Origin: SFLA01 sp045595785
GTDB taxonomy: Bacteria; Bacillota; Clostridia; Oscillospirales; CAG-382
Direction of reading: 5' to 3'
Length of the DNA: 64,000 bases
Assembly: GCA_045595785.1 (NCBI GenBank)
Contig: JAZOBE010000015.1
Coordinates: forward strand, 1-64,000
Program-made: the position numbers and the translations under genes
Shown here: one piece after another, positions 1-7,316 of the stretch
Layout of the letters: every line of letters begins with the position of its first letter
How positions within the stretch are numbered: position 1 is the stretch's first letter
Notes under the pieces: generated by a model
Told to the model about the DNA's origin: nothing
The model's database searches: none
The model's input: only the letters and a program-made list of their open reading frames with translations

Positions 1-501
1 TTTTTCCAAATACGCTTTAATTTGCTCTTTATCCGCACCGTTCCGTGCCATAAAGATTGATGCGGCAACTGCTTGTGCTCCAACAATTGCCTCACGGTGA
101 TTGTGGGTAGAAAGACAACTTGCTTTTGCTTGCAAGAGAGTTTGCTCTAACGAATCATACGAATATCCGATCGGGATAACGCGCATGGAGGCACCGTTTG
201 CATAACTGTGTCCGTTTCTTGCATACGGATCTTTCGCCCAAGCGGCAAACATATTACCAAATCCTGCGTGTGGGTGATACGAATAATATTGACGGTATTG
301 TGAGGCGTATTCTTTTGCTCGCGCGCGAAGAGTCCATTTGGATATTTCGGATTGATTATTGAGAATTGCCTTGCAGACTGCCGCGATCAAAACGCTATCA
401 TCTGTAAAAAAGCTGTCTTTGTTAAATTCGAAATTGTAATTCTTTGTACAATGAACTTCATAATACGAACCGATTACATCTCCATATATTGCTCCAAACA
501 C
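1..501 (-). CDS. ADP-ribosylglycohydrolase family protein (partial, 3' end outside window)
   Basis: Reading leftward from 501 gives 167 codons with no stop before the window edge. The N-terminus VFGAIYGDVIGSYYE followed by a FTDDSVLIAAV motif is typical of the DraG/ADP-ribosylglycohydrolase fold, where an acidic T-D-D motif binds Mg. Later residues (NGASMRVIPIGY, then STHNHREAIVGA) also fit the family. These enzymes remove ADP-ribose from arginine or other acceptors; the substrate here is unknown. The start is GTG at 501, the only start codon in this frame after the upstream open stretch, preceded by AAAGGTGG. A strong promoter lies directly upstream. Confidence 0.8.
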   Translation of the reverse strand, partial: MFGAIYGDVIGSYYEVHCTKNYNFEFNKDSFFTDDSVLIAAVCKAILNNQSEISKWTLRARAKEYASQYRQYYSYHPHAGFGNMFAAWAKDPYARNGHSYANGASMRVIPIGYSYDSLEQTLLQAKASCLSTHNHREAIVGAQAVAASIFMARNGADKEQIKAYLEK

Positions 502-525
502 TGCATCGCCACCTTTCGTATATTC

Positions 526-554
526 ATTATAGCATGAATTTGTAAACATTTCAA
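526..554 (-). promoter_or_regulatory. Sigma-A-type promoter of the ADP-ribosylglycohydrolase gene
   Basis: On the minus strand TTGAAA (549-554) is followed after 17 bp by TATAAT (526-531). The predicted transcript would start just before the ribosome binding site of the GTG start at 501, so the leader is short. Confidence 0.7.
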
Positions 555-587
555 CATTTCGCCTTTCAAATCCGGCTACAATTCCGT

Positions 588-769
588 TTGCGCGAAGCGC
601 AACTTCATTGGGTGAAGCCCACATCATTTGCGACTTGTCGCAACATCATTTGAGGCAACGCCTCAACCTCGTTCATTTGTGCCGCAAGCGGCAATGATGT
701 TTTCGCTTGGCTCGAAATGATGTTGCGTGTACCACGCGAATGATGTTGTGTCCTGTGGACACAAATGAA
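588..769. repeat. Array of eight short hairpins with CATCAT/ATGATG spacers
   Basis: Eight consecutive short inverted repeats lie at 588-602, 609-621, 628-643, 650-666, 680-693, 701-717, 723-740 and 746-764. Most begin TTG and end CAA. Left-hand spacers read TTCATT, CATCATT, CATCAT, TTCAT; right-hand spacers read ATGATG three times, then ATGAA. The spacers are reverse complements in mirrored order, so the block can also fold as one large cruciform with side hairpins. No open reading frame of note and no identical repeat units, so it is not a CRISPR array. Function unknown. Confidence 0.7.
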
Positions 770-800
770 AAATCCGAAAGCCTCAGCTTTCGGATTTTTG
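769..800 (-). terminator. Terminator downstream of tRNA-Gln
   Basis: A 10-bp stem (771-780 with 787-796) with a six-base loop lies directly after the tRNA CCA end on the minus strand and is flanked by short A/T runs on both sides. It could also stop transcription arriving from the hairpin array on the plus strand. Confidence 0.65.
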
Positions 801-875
801 TGGCAGGGATAGCTGGATTCGGACCAGCGAATGACGGAGTCAAAGTCCGTTGCCTTACCGCTTGGCTATATCCCT
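801..875 (-). tRNA. tRNA-Gln (anticodon TTG)
   Basis: The reverse complement folds as a full cloverleaf: acceptor stem AGGGATA/TATCCCT, D arm GCCAAGCGGTAAGGC, anticodon stem ACGGA/TCCGT around loop CTTTGAC (anticodon TTG), T arm GCTGGTCCGAATCCAGC, discriminator G and an encoded CCA (801-803). The anticodon reads CAA/CAG glutamine codons. It is a single tRNA gene with its own strong promoter and a terminator. Confidence 0.96.
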
Positions 876-896
876 TTGTTTTCGGTTGACCAAGTA

Positions 897-925
897 ATTA
901 TATAACAACAGTTCTGTTTTGTCAA
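897..925 (-). promoter_or_regulatory. Promoter of tRNA-Gln
   Basis: TTGACA (920-925) and TATAAT (897-902) on the minus strand, with exactly 17 bp between them, are a perfect sigma-A consensus about 20 bp upstream of the tRNA 5' end. Confidence 0.85.
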
Positions 926-1006
926 GAGAAATAAAAGCGCAGTATGTGTTGATTTGTAGATTTATATGTGTTAAAATTGCATATAATCGTCAAAGGAGGT
1001 GCGAGC

Positions 1007-2308
1007 ATGAAGGAAGAGTTTTATCAGCGTCTGCAAAATGCGTTTGTTTTAGTTCGGCACGCATACGCAGTTAATCAAGATGTTGGTCGCAATAAGCTGG
1101 ATTCGGCTTTTGGCGAATTACGCTTTGCACGTAAAATTATTTACAAAAAATCTCCTTCTCATGAAAAGCGGCTTCTTTTATACTGCATTGACACTCTGTT
1201 TTCTCTCGTTGCCGAGGGTGACAGTCAAAAGATACATGACTTTGCGGATACCGTGCATAATATGCCGGAAATATTCATGGGTAAACGAAACTATCATTCT
1301 TTCCGTAATGAAATAAAGGCTTTTCGTAGCAAGTACGGTGAAGAGTATTTTTCGGGTTTTAATAAAGTATTTCCCGTATTTAACAAAAAAGTTCCCAAAA
1401 ACGCTTTGTTTTATTTCACCCCTCTTGCTGATGAGGAATTCAAAGCAAACCATCCGAAAGCATATCCTTGGCTTCTTGCAACGGCAATAATGGCTTTGCT
1501 GCTTCCCATGCTTATATATTGTTTGGTCATATTTGCTTGCGGCGCTCCAAACAGCTTTTGGATGATTTTTGGTATGGCAGGCGCGTTTATTATAGGTGTG
1601 GGGTTATTCAACATCGTTTCCGCTTTCGTCCAGATGTATCTCGGGCATACGGTTACCATAGTGTGCTTGCTTTTGGGCGGAGCTATAGTCGCCGCCAGTA
1701 TGTTTTTGCTGTTTCATCCTTCAGGGGTGAACTTTTTCGACGAAAGAGCGGCAGTGCATGTTTTCTTTTCTTTTCTCGTGTTAACTTTTTGCATCGGATA
1801 TTATTTTTTCTTCCGCGACGGTTTCAGCACTTGGTTAAAACGTAAAAAAGGTTTGAATATGACACAGCAGCATAAGCTGAAAAAAGGCTTTTTTAACTAT
1901 GTGTGGTATCTTGCAATTCAAAAAGAAATCGGCTGGGTGTGGTTATTTCCTCTTAACTCTATTTTCACTGTTTCATGTGCTATCACCCTTGTATTGACCG
2001 TGTTTTCCTTTGTTTTTCATAGTCTCGCCGTATGGAACTGTTTGCTTTTGACGCTAACTTTTATTGTTTCGGCGGTGATGTATATGTTTTACCGCATACA
2101 GGAGAATCTTGAAAAGTACAACACGTCCATAGTCCTTTACAGAGTTGATACCGGAAAGGGATTTTCGCGTCGATCACCCGTCACTTCTATCGTTTACGAT
2201 TTGGGATTTATTGCCACCGCGGCGTTTTTACTGTATGTTGATTACTCAATTGTCGCCGAGCTTTACGGGGTTACGGTAAAAGAATTGTTTTTGTTGCTGT
2301 TTAGCTGA
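1007..2308 (+). CDS. Multi-pass membrane protein of unknown function
   Basis: 433 residues. The ATG at 1007 is chosen over an upstream ATG because AAAGGAGG lies at the right distance. The first 150 or so residues are hydrophilic and helical, rich in Lys/Arg/Phe. They are followed by roughly eight hydrophobic segments (from about residue 155 onward) separated by short loops, with a basic loop after FFFRDGF around residue 270. There is no signal peptide and I recognise no family. A TATAAT sits at 982-987 without a clear -35. A hairpin terminator follows directly, so the gene is probably a single transcription unit. The N-terminal domain is likely cytoplasmic. Confidence 0.8.
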   Translation: MKEEFYQRLQNAFVLVRHAYAVNQDVGRNKLDSAFGELRFARKIIYKKSPSHEKRLLLYCIDTLFSLVAEGDSQKIHDFADTVHNMPEIFMGKRNYHSFRNEIKAFRSKYGEEYFSGFNKVFPVFNKKVPKNALFYFTPLADEEFKANHPKAYPWLLATAIMALLLPMLIYCLVIFACGAPNSFWMIFGMAGAFIIGVGLFNIVSAFVQMYLGHTVTIVCLLLGGAIVAASMFLLFHPSGVNFFDERAAVHVFFSFLVLTFCIGYYFFFRDGFSTWLKRKKGLNMTQQHKLKKGFFNYVWYLAIQKEIGWVWLFPLNSIFTVSCAITLVLTVFSFVFHSLAVWNCLLLTLTFIVSAVMYMFYRIQENLEKYNTSIVLYRVDTGKGFSRRSPVTSIVYDLGFIATAAFLLYVDYSIVAELYGVTVKELFLLLFS

Positions 2309-2313
2309 CATTT

Positions 2314-2338
2314 AAGCACCTTTTCGGAGGTGCTTTTT
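2314..2338 (+). terminator. Rho-independent terminator after the membrane protein
   Basis: Stem AAGCACCT/AGGTGCTT with a six-base loop followed by TTTTT. It lies 5 bp after the stop codon and ends just before the -35 box of the next promoter. Confidence 0.85.
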
Positions 2339-2339
2339 C

Positions 2340-2368
2340 TTTACATTTCTCCTTTTCCGTGGTACAAT
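2340..2368 (+). promoter_or_regulatory. Promoter of the GH127-methyltransferase unit
   Basis: TTTACA (2340-2345), 17-bp spacer ending GTGG, then TACAAT (2363-2368). TGG directly before the -10 makes it an extended -10 promoter. It begins immediately after the preceding terminator. Confidence 0.6.
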
Positions 2369-2401
2369 ATACCAAACCCAAAACTTTTGCGAGGTGCTTT
2401 T

Positions 2402-4225
2402 ATGAAAAAGTGGTCTTTATATACAACAAAAGAGATAAAGCCTGCAGGCTGGATAAAGAAACAGCTTGAGATTCAGGCGAGTGCGTTAAGCGGAAATCTT
2501 CACAGGGTATGGCCGGATGTTCGTGACAGTAAGTGGATCGGCGGAACGGCTGAAGGCTGGGAGCGTGTTCCTTATTGGCTGGACGGATTTATTCCCATGG
2601 CGTATCTTCTTGAGGACAAAGAGCTTATCGACACCGCGAAAAAGTATATGGATGCTATTCTTTCCTTCCAAAAGCCTGACGGATGGCTTTGCCCCTGTGA
2701 GGACGACCGCCGTCCTTTTTACGATACCTGGGCGGTACTGCTTCTTTCAAAGGTGCTTTTGGTGTACTACCAATGCTCCGGCGAGGAGAAGGCAGTAAAA
2801 GCACTTTACGATATGCTTAAAAACTATTATGAGCTTTTGCAAAACGGCACCGTAAAGCTGTTCGAGTGGGGCAAATACCGCTGGTACGAGGGCTTTATAG
2901 CTATTGAGTTTTTGTATGAGCGCTGTGGAGAGGAATGGCTTAAGGATCTTGCCAAGCTGCTTAAACAGCAGGGTATGGATTACGATACCGTTACCGATTT
3001 GTGGGTCCGTCCCCTTAATAAATGGACCTTTGATACTCATATAGTTAATCTCGCAATGATGCTTAAGTCTGAGGCGGTCTCCTGCGACCTGCTTGGCGAA
3101 GATTATACCGATAAAGCTCAGCATTATTACGATCTTCTTGAAAAATATAACGGTATGCCTGCAGGCACCTTCACCGGTGACGAGTGCCTTTCCGGCGTAA
3201 GTCCCATTCAGGGCGCGGAGCTTTGTTCCGTTGTTGAGCTTATGTATGACTACGAGCTGATGTATGCATATACCGGTGACAAAAAGTGGGCGGAACGTCT
3301 GGAAACTGTTGCGTTCAACGCGCTTCCTGCTGCTATAAGCGACGATATGTGGTCTCATCAGTACGTGCAGATGTCCAACCAGATATCCTGCATACGCTTC
3401 CCCGGAAAATCTGTTTTCCGTACCAACAACAGTGAGGCTCATCTTTTCGGTCTTGAGCCCAATTACGGTTGCTGCACTGCCAACTTCAGTCAGGGCTGGT
3501 CCAAGCTTACCGTTTCTTCGTTTATGTATGACGGAGATACCGTGTTAAGTGCGGTTCCCGTTCCTTCTGTTCTTGATACCGGAGATATTTCGGTTAAGCT
3601 TGATACCAATTATCCTTTTGAAAACACGCTTGTTTATACCGCCTGCGGAAAGAAGGACTTTGTCCTTCAGCTTCGCGTTCCTTCCTTTGCGGAAAATTAT
3701 ACCGTAAACGGCAAGACCTTTGAAAAGGGCAAGGACGTAGTTTCCGTATTTATAAAGGCTGGGGAAGAAACAACCGTGCAGGTATCCTTTGAGGTCTGCC
3801 CCGTTTTTGAAAAACGCGCATACGGACTTAACGCGGTGCGTTACGGCTCGCTCTTGTTCTCACTGCCCATTAAATATCACACTGTTATGAAGGAATACGA
3901 GCGTGACGGAGTGGAGCGTAAATTCCCTTATTGCGATTACGAATATTATCCCGATACCGATTGGAATTACGGATTTGCGGATACCGCTCTTACCGTGGAA
4001 TACCGCGGTGTAAGCGATACTCCTTTTTCCTCTGTAAATCCTCCCGTTGTTATTAAGGCGAATGTTAAAAAGATAGACTGGGGATATGCAGACGGATATG
4101 ATACCGTTTGTGCAAAGATACCCGAACACACAGAGGGTATCGGAGAAGCCGAAGAAAAGGAGCTTTATCCTTACGGCTGCGCAAAGCTCCGCATGACAGA
4201 GCTACCCTTCGTGAAAGAAAAATAG
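2402..4225 (+). CDS. GH127-type glycoside hydrolase (beta-L-arabinofuranosidase family, DUF1680)
   Basis: 607 residues; the start is the ATG at 2402, preceded by GAGGTG. The sequence is an (alpha/alpha)6-barrel type enzyme of the GH127/DUF1680 superfamily. Characterised members cleave beta-L-arabinofuranosides using a Zn-bound cysteine nucleophile. Here the candidate catalytic residues are E273 and C275 (GAELCSVVE) and the cysteine pair C357-C358 in NYGCCTANFSQGW, matching the Glu-x-Cys plus Cys-Cys arrangement of that family. There is no signal peptide, so it acts on imported oligosaccharides in the cytoplasm. The C-terminal 200 residues are beta-rich. It is 9 bp from the next gene, so the two are likely co-transcribed. 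The exact substrate is not certain. Confidence 0.85.
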   Translation: MKKWSLYTTKEIKPAGWIKKQLEIQASALSGNLHRVWPDVRDSKWIGGTAEGWERVPYWLDGFIPMAYLLEDKELIDTAKKYMDAILSFQKPDGWLCPCEDDRRPFYDTWAVLLLSKVLLVYYQCSGEEKAVKALYDMLKNYYELLQNGTVKLFEWGKYRWYEGFIAIEFLYERCGEEWLKDLAKLLKQQGMDYDTVTDLWVRPLNKWTFDTHIVNLAMMLKSEAVSCDLLGEDYTDKAQHYYDLLEKYNGMPAGTFTGDECLSGVSPIQGAELCSVVELMYDYELMYAYTGDKKWAERLETVAFNALPAAISDDMWSHQYVQMSNQISCIRFPGKSVFRTNNSEAHLFGLEPNYGCCTANFSQGWSKLTVSSFMYDGDTVLSAVPVPSVLDTGDISVKLDTNYPFENTLVYTACGKKDFVLQLRVPSFAENYTVNGKTFEKGKDVVSVFIKAGEETTVQVSFEVCPVFEKRAYGLNAVRYGSLLFSLPIKYHTVMKEYERDGVERKFPYCDYEYYPDTDWNYGFADTALTVEYRGVSDTPFSSVNPPVVIKANVKKIDWGYADGYDTVCAKIPEHTEGIGEAEEKELYPYGCAKLRMTELPFVKEK

Positions 4226-4234
4226 GGTAACAGT

Positions 4235-5380
4235 ATGGAAAATTTACTTAAATATATTGAAAAAATGGTTGAAAACGAGGCTGACCGTATAATTATCAGT
4301 AACCCCGTTTCCAAACAGAACGAGTATAAAAAAATAACCGTCCTGCGCAAAAAAGACGGTTATCAAATTTCAAAATATACCGAAAAGCAGGTGTTCCACG
4401 AAAACCTTTCTTTTTCGGAAACTTCTGCCCGTTGCGTGTCACTTGTAAAGGGAAATTTTAAGCAGATAAACGGTTTTGACGGAAATTCGGAGCATATCGT
4501 GCTTATTTCCAAAAAAGGGAAAGCTACGTATACCGTTGCCAAAAACTACACTCCTTCGGATGTGGACACAAGCCACAACCGCAAGAAGAATTATATTCTG
4601 GCAGAAGGCACCTTTATTCCGCCCCTTGTGGATATGGGCGTGTTTACCAAGGAAGGCAAGGTTGTAAACGCTATGTACCACAAGTACAAGCAGATAAACC
4701 GATTTTTGGAAACTATTGATGACGAGATATCCTCATATTCCGGAAAAAGCATAAACGTTATTGACTTTGGATGCGGAAAATCTTATCTCACCTTCGTGCT
4801 GTATTATTATCTTACCGAGATAAAGGGTATGAAGGTGAATATGATAGGTCTTGACCTTAAAAAGGATGTTATCGTCAAGTGTAACGCCGCTTCCGAAAAG
4901 TACGGATATTCGGGCTTGCGCTTTGAAATGGGGGATATAAACGGGTATAAAACTCCATTTGACGTGGATATGGTGGTCACCCTCCATGCCTGCGATACCG
5001 CAACCGATTACGCTTTGTATAACGCAATAAATTGGAACGCAAAAATGATATTCTCCGTACCTTGCTGCCAGCACGAGCTTAACGGGCAGATACAGCCCAA
5101 AAGTCTTGATATAATCTCAAGATACGGCATACTGCAGGAACGTTTTTCCGCTCTTGCTACCGATGCTGTACGCGGTAATCTTTTGGAGTACTGCGGTTAT
5201 AAGACCCAGATAATGGAGTTTATTGACCTTGACCATACTCCCAAAAATATACTCATCCGCGCGGTAAAACGTCCGTCCACATCCCAAAAGGTAAAAAAAG
5301 CAGCGCTGGACGAAATACATTCTCTCATAAACGAATTCGGCTTTAAGCCTACTCTGTATGAGTTGCTTAATATCGAGTAA
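4235..5380 (+). CDS. Class I SAM-dependent methyltransferase (methyltransf_32-like)
   Basis: 381 residues. The N-terminal 150 residues lack a recognised motif. The C-terminal half holds a Rossmann-type SAM-binding site (NVIDFGCGKSYLTF, then MIGLDLKK), followed by VTLHACDTATD and FSVPCCQHEL. That HACD...CCQHE pattern belongs to a family of putative nucleic-acid or small-molecule methyltransferases whose substrates are not well defined. It starts 9 bp after the glycosidase gene with a weak ribosome binding site (AGGGTAAC), suggesting translation coupled to the upstream gene. A clear terminator follows. The function is predicted from motifs only. Confidence 0.8.
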   Translation: MENLLKYIEKMVENEADRIIISNPVSKQNEYKKITVLRKKDGYQISKYTEKQVFHENLSFSETSARCVSLVKGNFKQINGFDGNSEHIVLISKKGKATYTVAKNYTPSDVDTSHNRKKNYILAEGTFIPPLVDMGVFTKEGKVVNAMYHKYKQINRFLETIDDEISSYSGKSINVIDFGCGKSYLTFVLYYYLTEIKGMKVNMIGLDLKKDVIVKCNAASEKYGYSGLRFEMGDINGYKTPFDVDMVVTLHACDTATDYALYNAINWNAKMIFSVPCCQHELNGQIQPKSLDIISRYGILQERFSALATDAVRGNLLEYCGYKTQIMEFIDLDHTPKNILIRAVKRPSTSQKVKKAALDEIHSLINEFGFKPTLYELLNIE

Positions 5381-5381
5381 T

Positions 5382-5408
5382 AAAAAACGGCACACGGTGC
5401 CGTTTTTT
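5382..5408 (+). terminator. Rho-independent terminator after the methyltransferase gene
   Basis: Stem AAAAAACGGCAC/GTGCCGTTTTTT with a three-base ACG loop. The symmetry means it could work in both directions. Confidence 0.9.
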
Positions 5409-5487
5409 GTTTTCGGGATGATTCGTGCAAATGGGACAGATTTAATTGCTTGCTTTGTCACGCATTTCGTGTCTGCCGGATTTTTGT

Positions 5488-5550
5488 TGTAGGGCGGGGG
5501 CTTGCCCCCGCCGAAAAAACAAAGGGCAGGAGTTTTTCTCCCGCCCTACA
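5488..5550. repeat. 63-bp inverted-repeat element (miniature repeat)
   Basis: The element begins TGTAGGGCGGG and ends CCCGCCCTACA, a perfect 11-bp terminal inverted repeat. Inside the left end is a further palindrome, GGCGGGGGCTTGCCCCCGCC, and next to the right end a GGGCAGGAG/CTCCCGCCC hairpin. It carries no gene and lies in the gap between two convergent transcription units. I infer a small interspersed (MITE-like or REP-like) element; no second copy is visible in this window. Confidence 0.6.
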
Positions 5551-5590
5551 TTCTGATATTGTTTTTTCTGCTAAGTATGAAGAAACGTGT

Positions 5591-6046
5591 TTATTCTTCC
5601 ATTATTCTCCATTTTAACGAATCTGCGATAACGTATGTTGTAGCAGGCTCTTCTAATTCATTGGAGATATTATCAATGCGGAAATCTGCCCAGTCAGCCC
5701 AAACAATAACTCGTTTTGAAGCCATATGACCGTGTGGAAGAATATCCTCGTGAAAAGCTATATAAGAATCAAATATGTCGGGTAAATAGTTGTCTTGCAA
5801 TCCGACAAAATGAAAACGTCTTACGCCGGTAAAGCACAGCTCGATTTTTCTGGGTTTCCACTGCCCTTGAAAGAAAATATGCAGTTCATATTGCTTTGGT
5901 TCAGAAAACATCATCGTGCCATCGTCAGTGGTACAGTTTCCGCACTCAAAGTAATATGAGGAAATGCAAGTATCGTGAAAACCATGGTATTCGTTTTGCA
6001 ATTTCTGGATATCGCTTTCATCGATAACATTTATCCAGTTTTCCAT
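5591..6046 (-). CDS. Hypothetical protein, 151 aa
   Basis: The start is the ATG at 6046, preceded by AAAGGAGAC; an in-frame upstream ATG lacks a ribosome binding site. The protein is soluble and rich in aromatic and acidic residues (for example FHDTCISSYYFECGN and PRKIELCFTGVRRFHF). It has no signal peptide or membrane segment. I do not recognise a family. It is the last gene of the minus-strand run that begins with trmL, 19 bp after the Nudix gene, but its subject matter looks unrelated to RNA modification. Confidence 0.7.
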   Translation of the reverse strand: MENWINVIDESDIQKLQNEYHGFHDTCISSYYFECGNCTTDDGTMMFSEPKQYELHIFFQGQWKPRKIELCFTGVRRFHFVGLQDNYLPDIFDSYIAFHEDILPHGHMASKRVIVWADWADFRIDNISNELEEPATTYVIADSLKWRIMEE

Positions 6047-6065
6047 TAAAGTCTCCTTTAATATC

Positions 6066-6596
6066 TTACTCAAAGCATTTTTTGTACGCATCTGTAAGTA
6101 TTACTCCGTGGTCGGATGCGATATCTTTACTCTTTCCGTCAGCAGAGAGGGTGAGGGTAATATCGCCGTGGGTAAGAACAAATTCCTCCGAGGTTTTGGA
6201 AATATCAAACCATTCGGCCTCTGCCGCATCATCGCCTGCCTTTTGCAAGGGCATTTTATCAAGGACTTGGGTAAATGCGACTGTTATAATACGTGTACGG
6301 GGGTCGCGGTAAGGGTCGGAATAGGTCTTTAACTGTGTGGGGTATGCTTCCACTCCCGTTTCCTCCATAAGCTCTCTGCTTGCCGCCTGCTCACAGGTTT
6401 CGTCCGGCTCCACAAATCCGCCGGGAAGCGCCCAAGTGTCTATAAAGGGATGGTTAGCCCGTTTAATAAGCAGTACCTTGTTTTCGCAGAATATTACCAT
6501 ATCCACCGTAACCGAAGGACGCTCAAACTTGCTTGCGTCGTATGCGGCGAGGAATTCCGCCTCGGTCTGACCTAAAGCGTTGCGTTTTTCTGTCAT
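6066..6596 (-). CDS. Nudix hydrolase
   Basis: 176 residues with a complete Nudix box (G60-x5-E66-x7-R74-E-L-x-E78-E79-x-G-V), the Mg-binding catalytic helix that hydrolyses nucleoside-diphosphate-linked compounds. The downstream YSDPYRDPRTRIITVAF stretch is typical of ADP-ribose or NAD-related pyrophosphatase subgroups, so ADP-ribose is a plausible but unproven substrate. The start at 6596 has AAAGGCGG upstream. It lies 15 bp after rsmG in the trmL-mnmE-mnmG-rsmG run. It may be a metabolite-cleansing enzyme that shares the operon without sharing the pathway. Confidence 0.88.
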   Translation of the reverse strand: MTEKRNALGQTEAEFLAAYDASKFERPSVTVDMVIFCENKVLLIKRANHPFIDTWALPGGFVEPDETCEQAASRELMEETGVEAYPTQLKTYSDPYRDPRTRIITVAFTQVLDKMPLQKAGDDAAEAEWFDISKTSEEFVLTHGDITLTLSADGKSKDIASDHGVILTDAYKKCFE

Positions 6597-6611
6597 TTTT
6601 ATATACCGCCT

Positions 6612-7316
6612 TTATAAAGGTTTTTTCATAATTCTGCCGTTTGCTCTGGGATATTCGGCAGGTGTGGATGCAGTCTTTTTAATAACTATAACCGTGTGGC
6701 TTCTGTCAAAAACGGGAATAGGTGCATCAAATATCTCCGCACTTCCGCCGCCGAGAATGTGTATGGCACGGCGCGCCTCTTCCAGTTCCTCTCTGCCTCG
6801 GTTACCCTTCATAGCAATAAAGTATCCGCCCTTTTTAACAAGGGGCATGCACCATTCGCACAGCACGTTAAGACGGGCAACCCCTCTGGAAACGGCAATA
6901 TCATATTTTTCTCTGTGCTCGCCCTTTCCTGCTTCCTCTGCACGGGCGCAAAGCGTGGTAATATTGGAAAGACCTGCTTCTGCGGCTGTTTCCTCTACAA
7001 ACTTCAGCTTTTTTGCCGTGCTGTCAAGTGCTGTAAAATGGCAATCGGGTGCGCAAAGGGCCAGCGGAAAGGTGGGAAATCCGCCGCCGCATCCAACGTC
7101 AATAACACTTTTGTCCTTAAACAGCCCGGTGGAAAGGGGAGAAAGTGAATCTACAAAATGAAGTAAAGCTATCTCCTCGTCGGTCTTAAGGTCGGTTACG
7201 TTAAGATTTCCCTCAATACGCTTTAAGCACTCGGCTATTTTCGCAAATCCTGCTTCCTGCTCCTCGGTTAAAGAGAAGGGAGCGTATTTTTTTGTAATAT
7301 CAACTATGTTTTTCAT
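6612..7316 (-). CDS. rsmG: 16S rRNA (guanine(527)-N7)-methyltransferase RsmG
   Basis: 234 residues. It has the SAM-binding motif VIDVGCGGGFPTFPLAL (71-87), TALDSTAKKLKFVEE, a central AVSRGVARL motif and KKGGYFIAMKG, all characteristic of RsmG (GidB). The enzyme methylates G527 of 16S rRNA; its loss is known to give low-level streptomycin resistance. The ATG at 7316 has AAAGGA upstream and overlaps the end of mnmG by 17 bp, so translation is probably coupled. The mnmE-mnmG-rsmG order is conserved in many bacteria. Confidence 0.95.
   Translation of the reverse strand: MKNIVDITKKYAPFSLTEEQEAGFAKIAECLKRIEGNLNVTDLKTDEEIALLHFVDSLSPLSTGLFKDKSVIDVGCGGGFPTFPLALCAPDCHFTALDSTAKKLKFVEETAAEAGLSNITTLCARAEEAGKGEHREKYDIAVSRGVARLNVLCEWCMPLVKKGGYFIAMKGNRGREELEEARRAIHILGGGSAEIFDAPIPVFDRSHTVIVIKKTASTPAEYPRANGRIMKKPL

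Noticed and set aside
588..769. CRISPR array
   Set aside because: Units are unequal hairpins, not identical repeats with unique spacers, and no cas genes are present.
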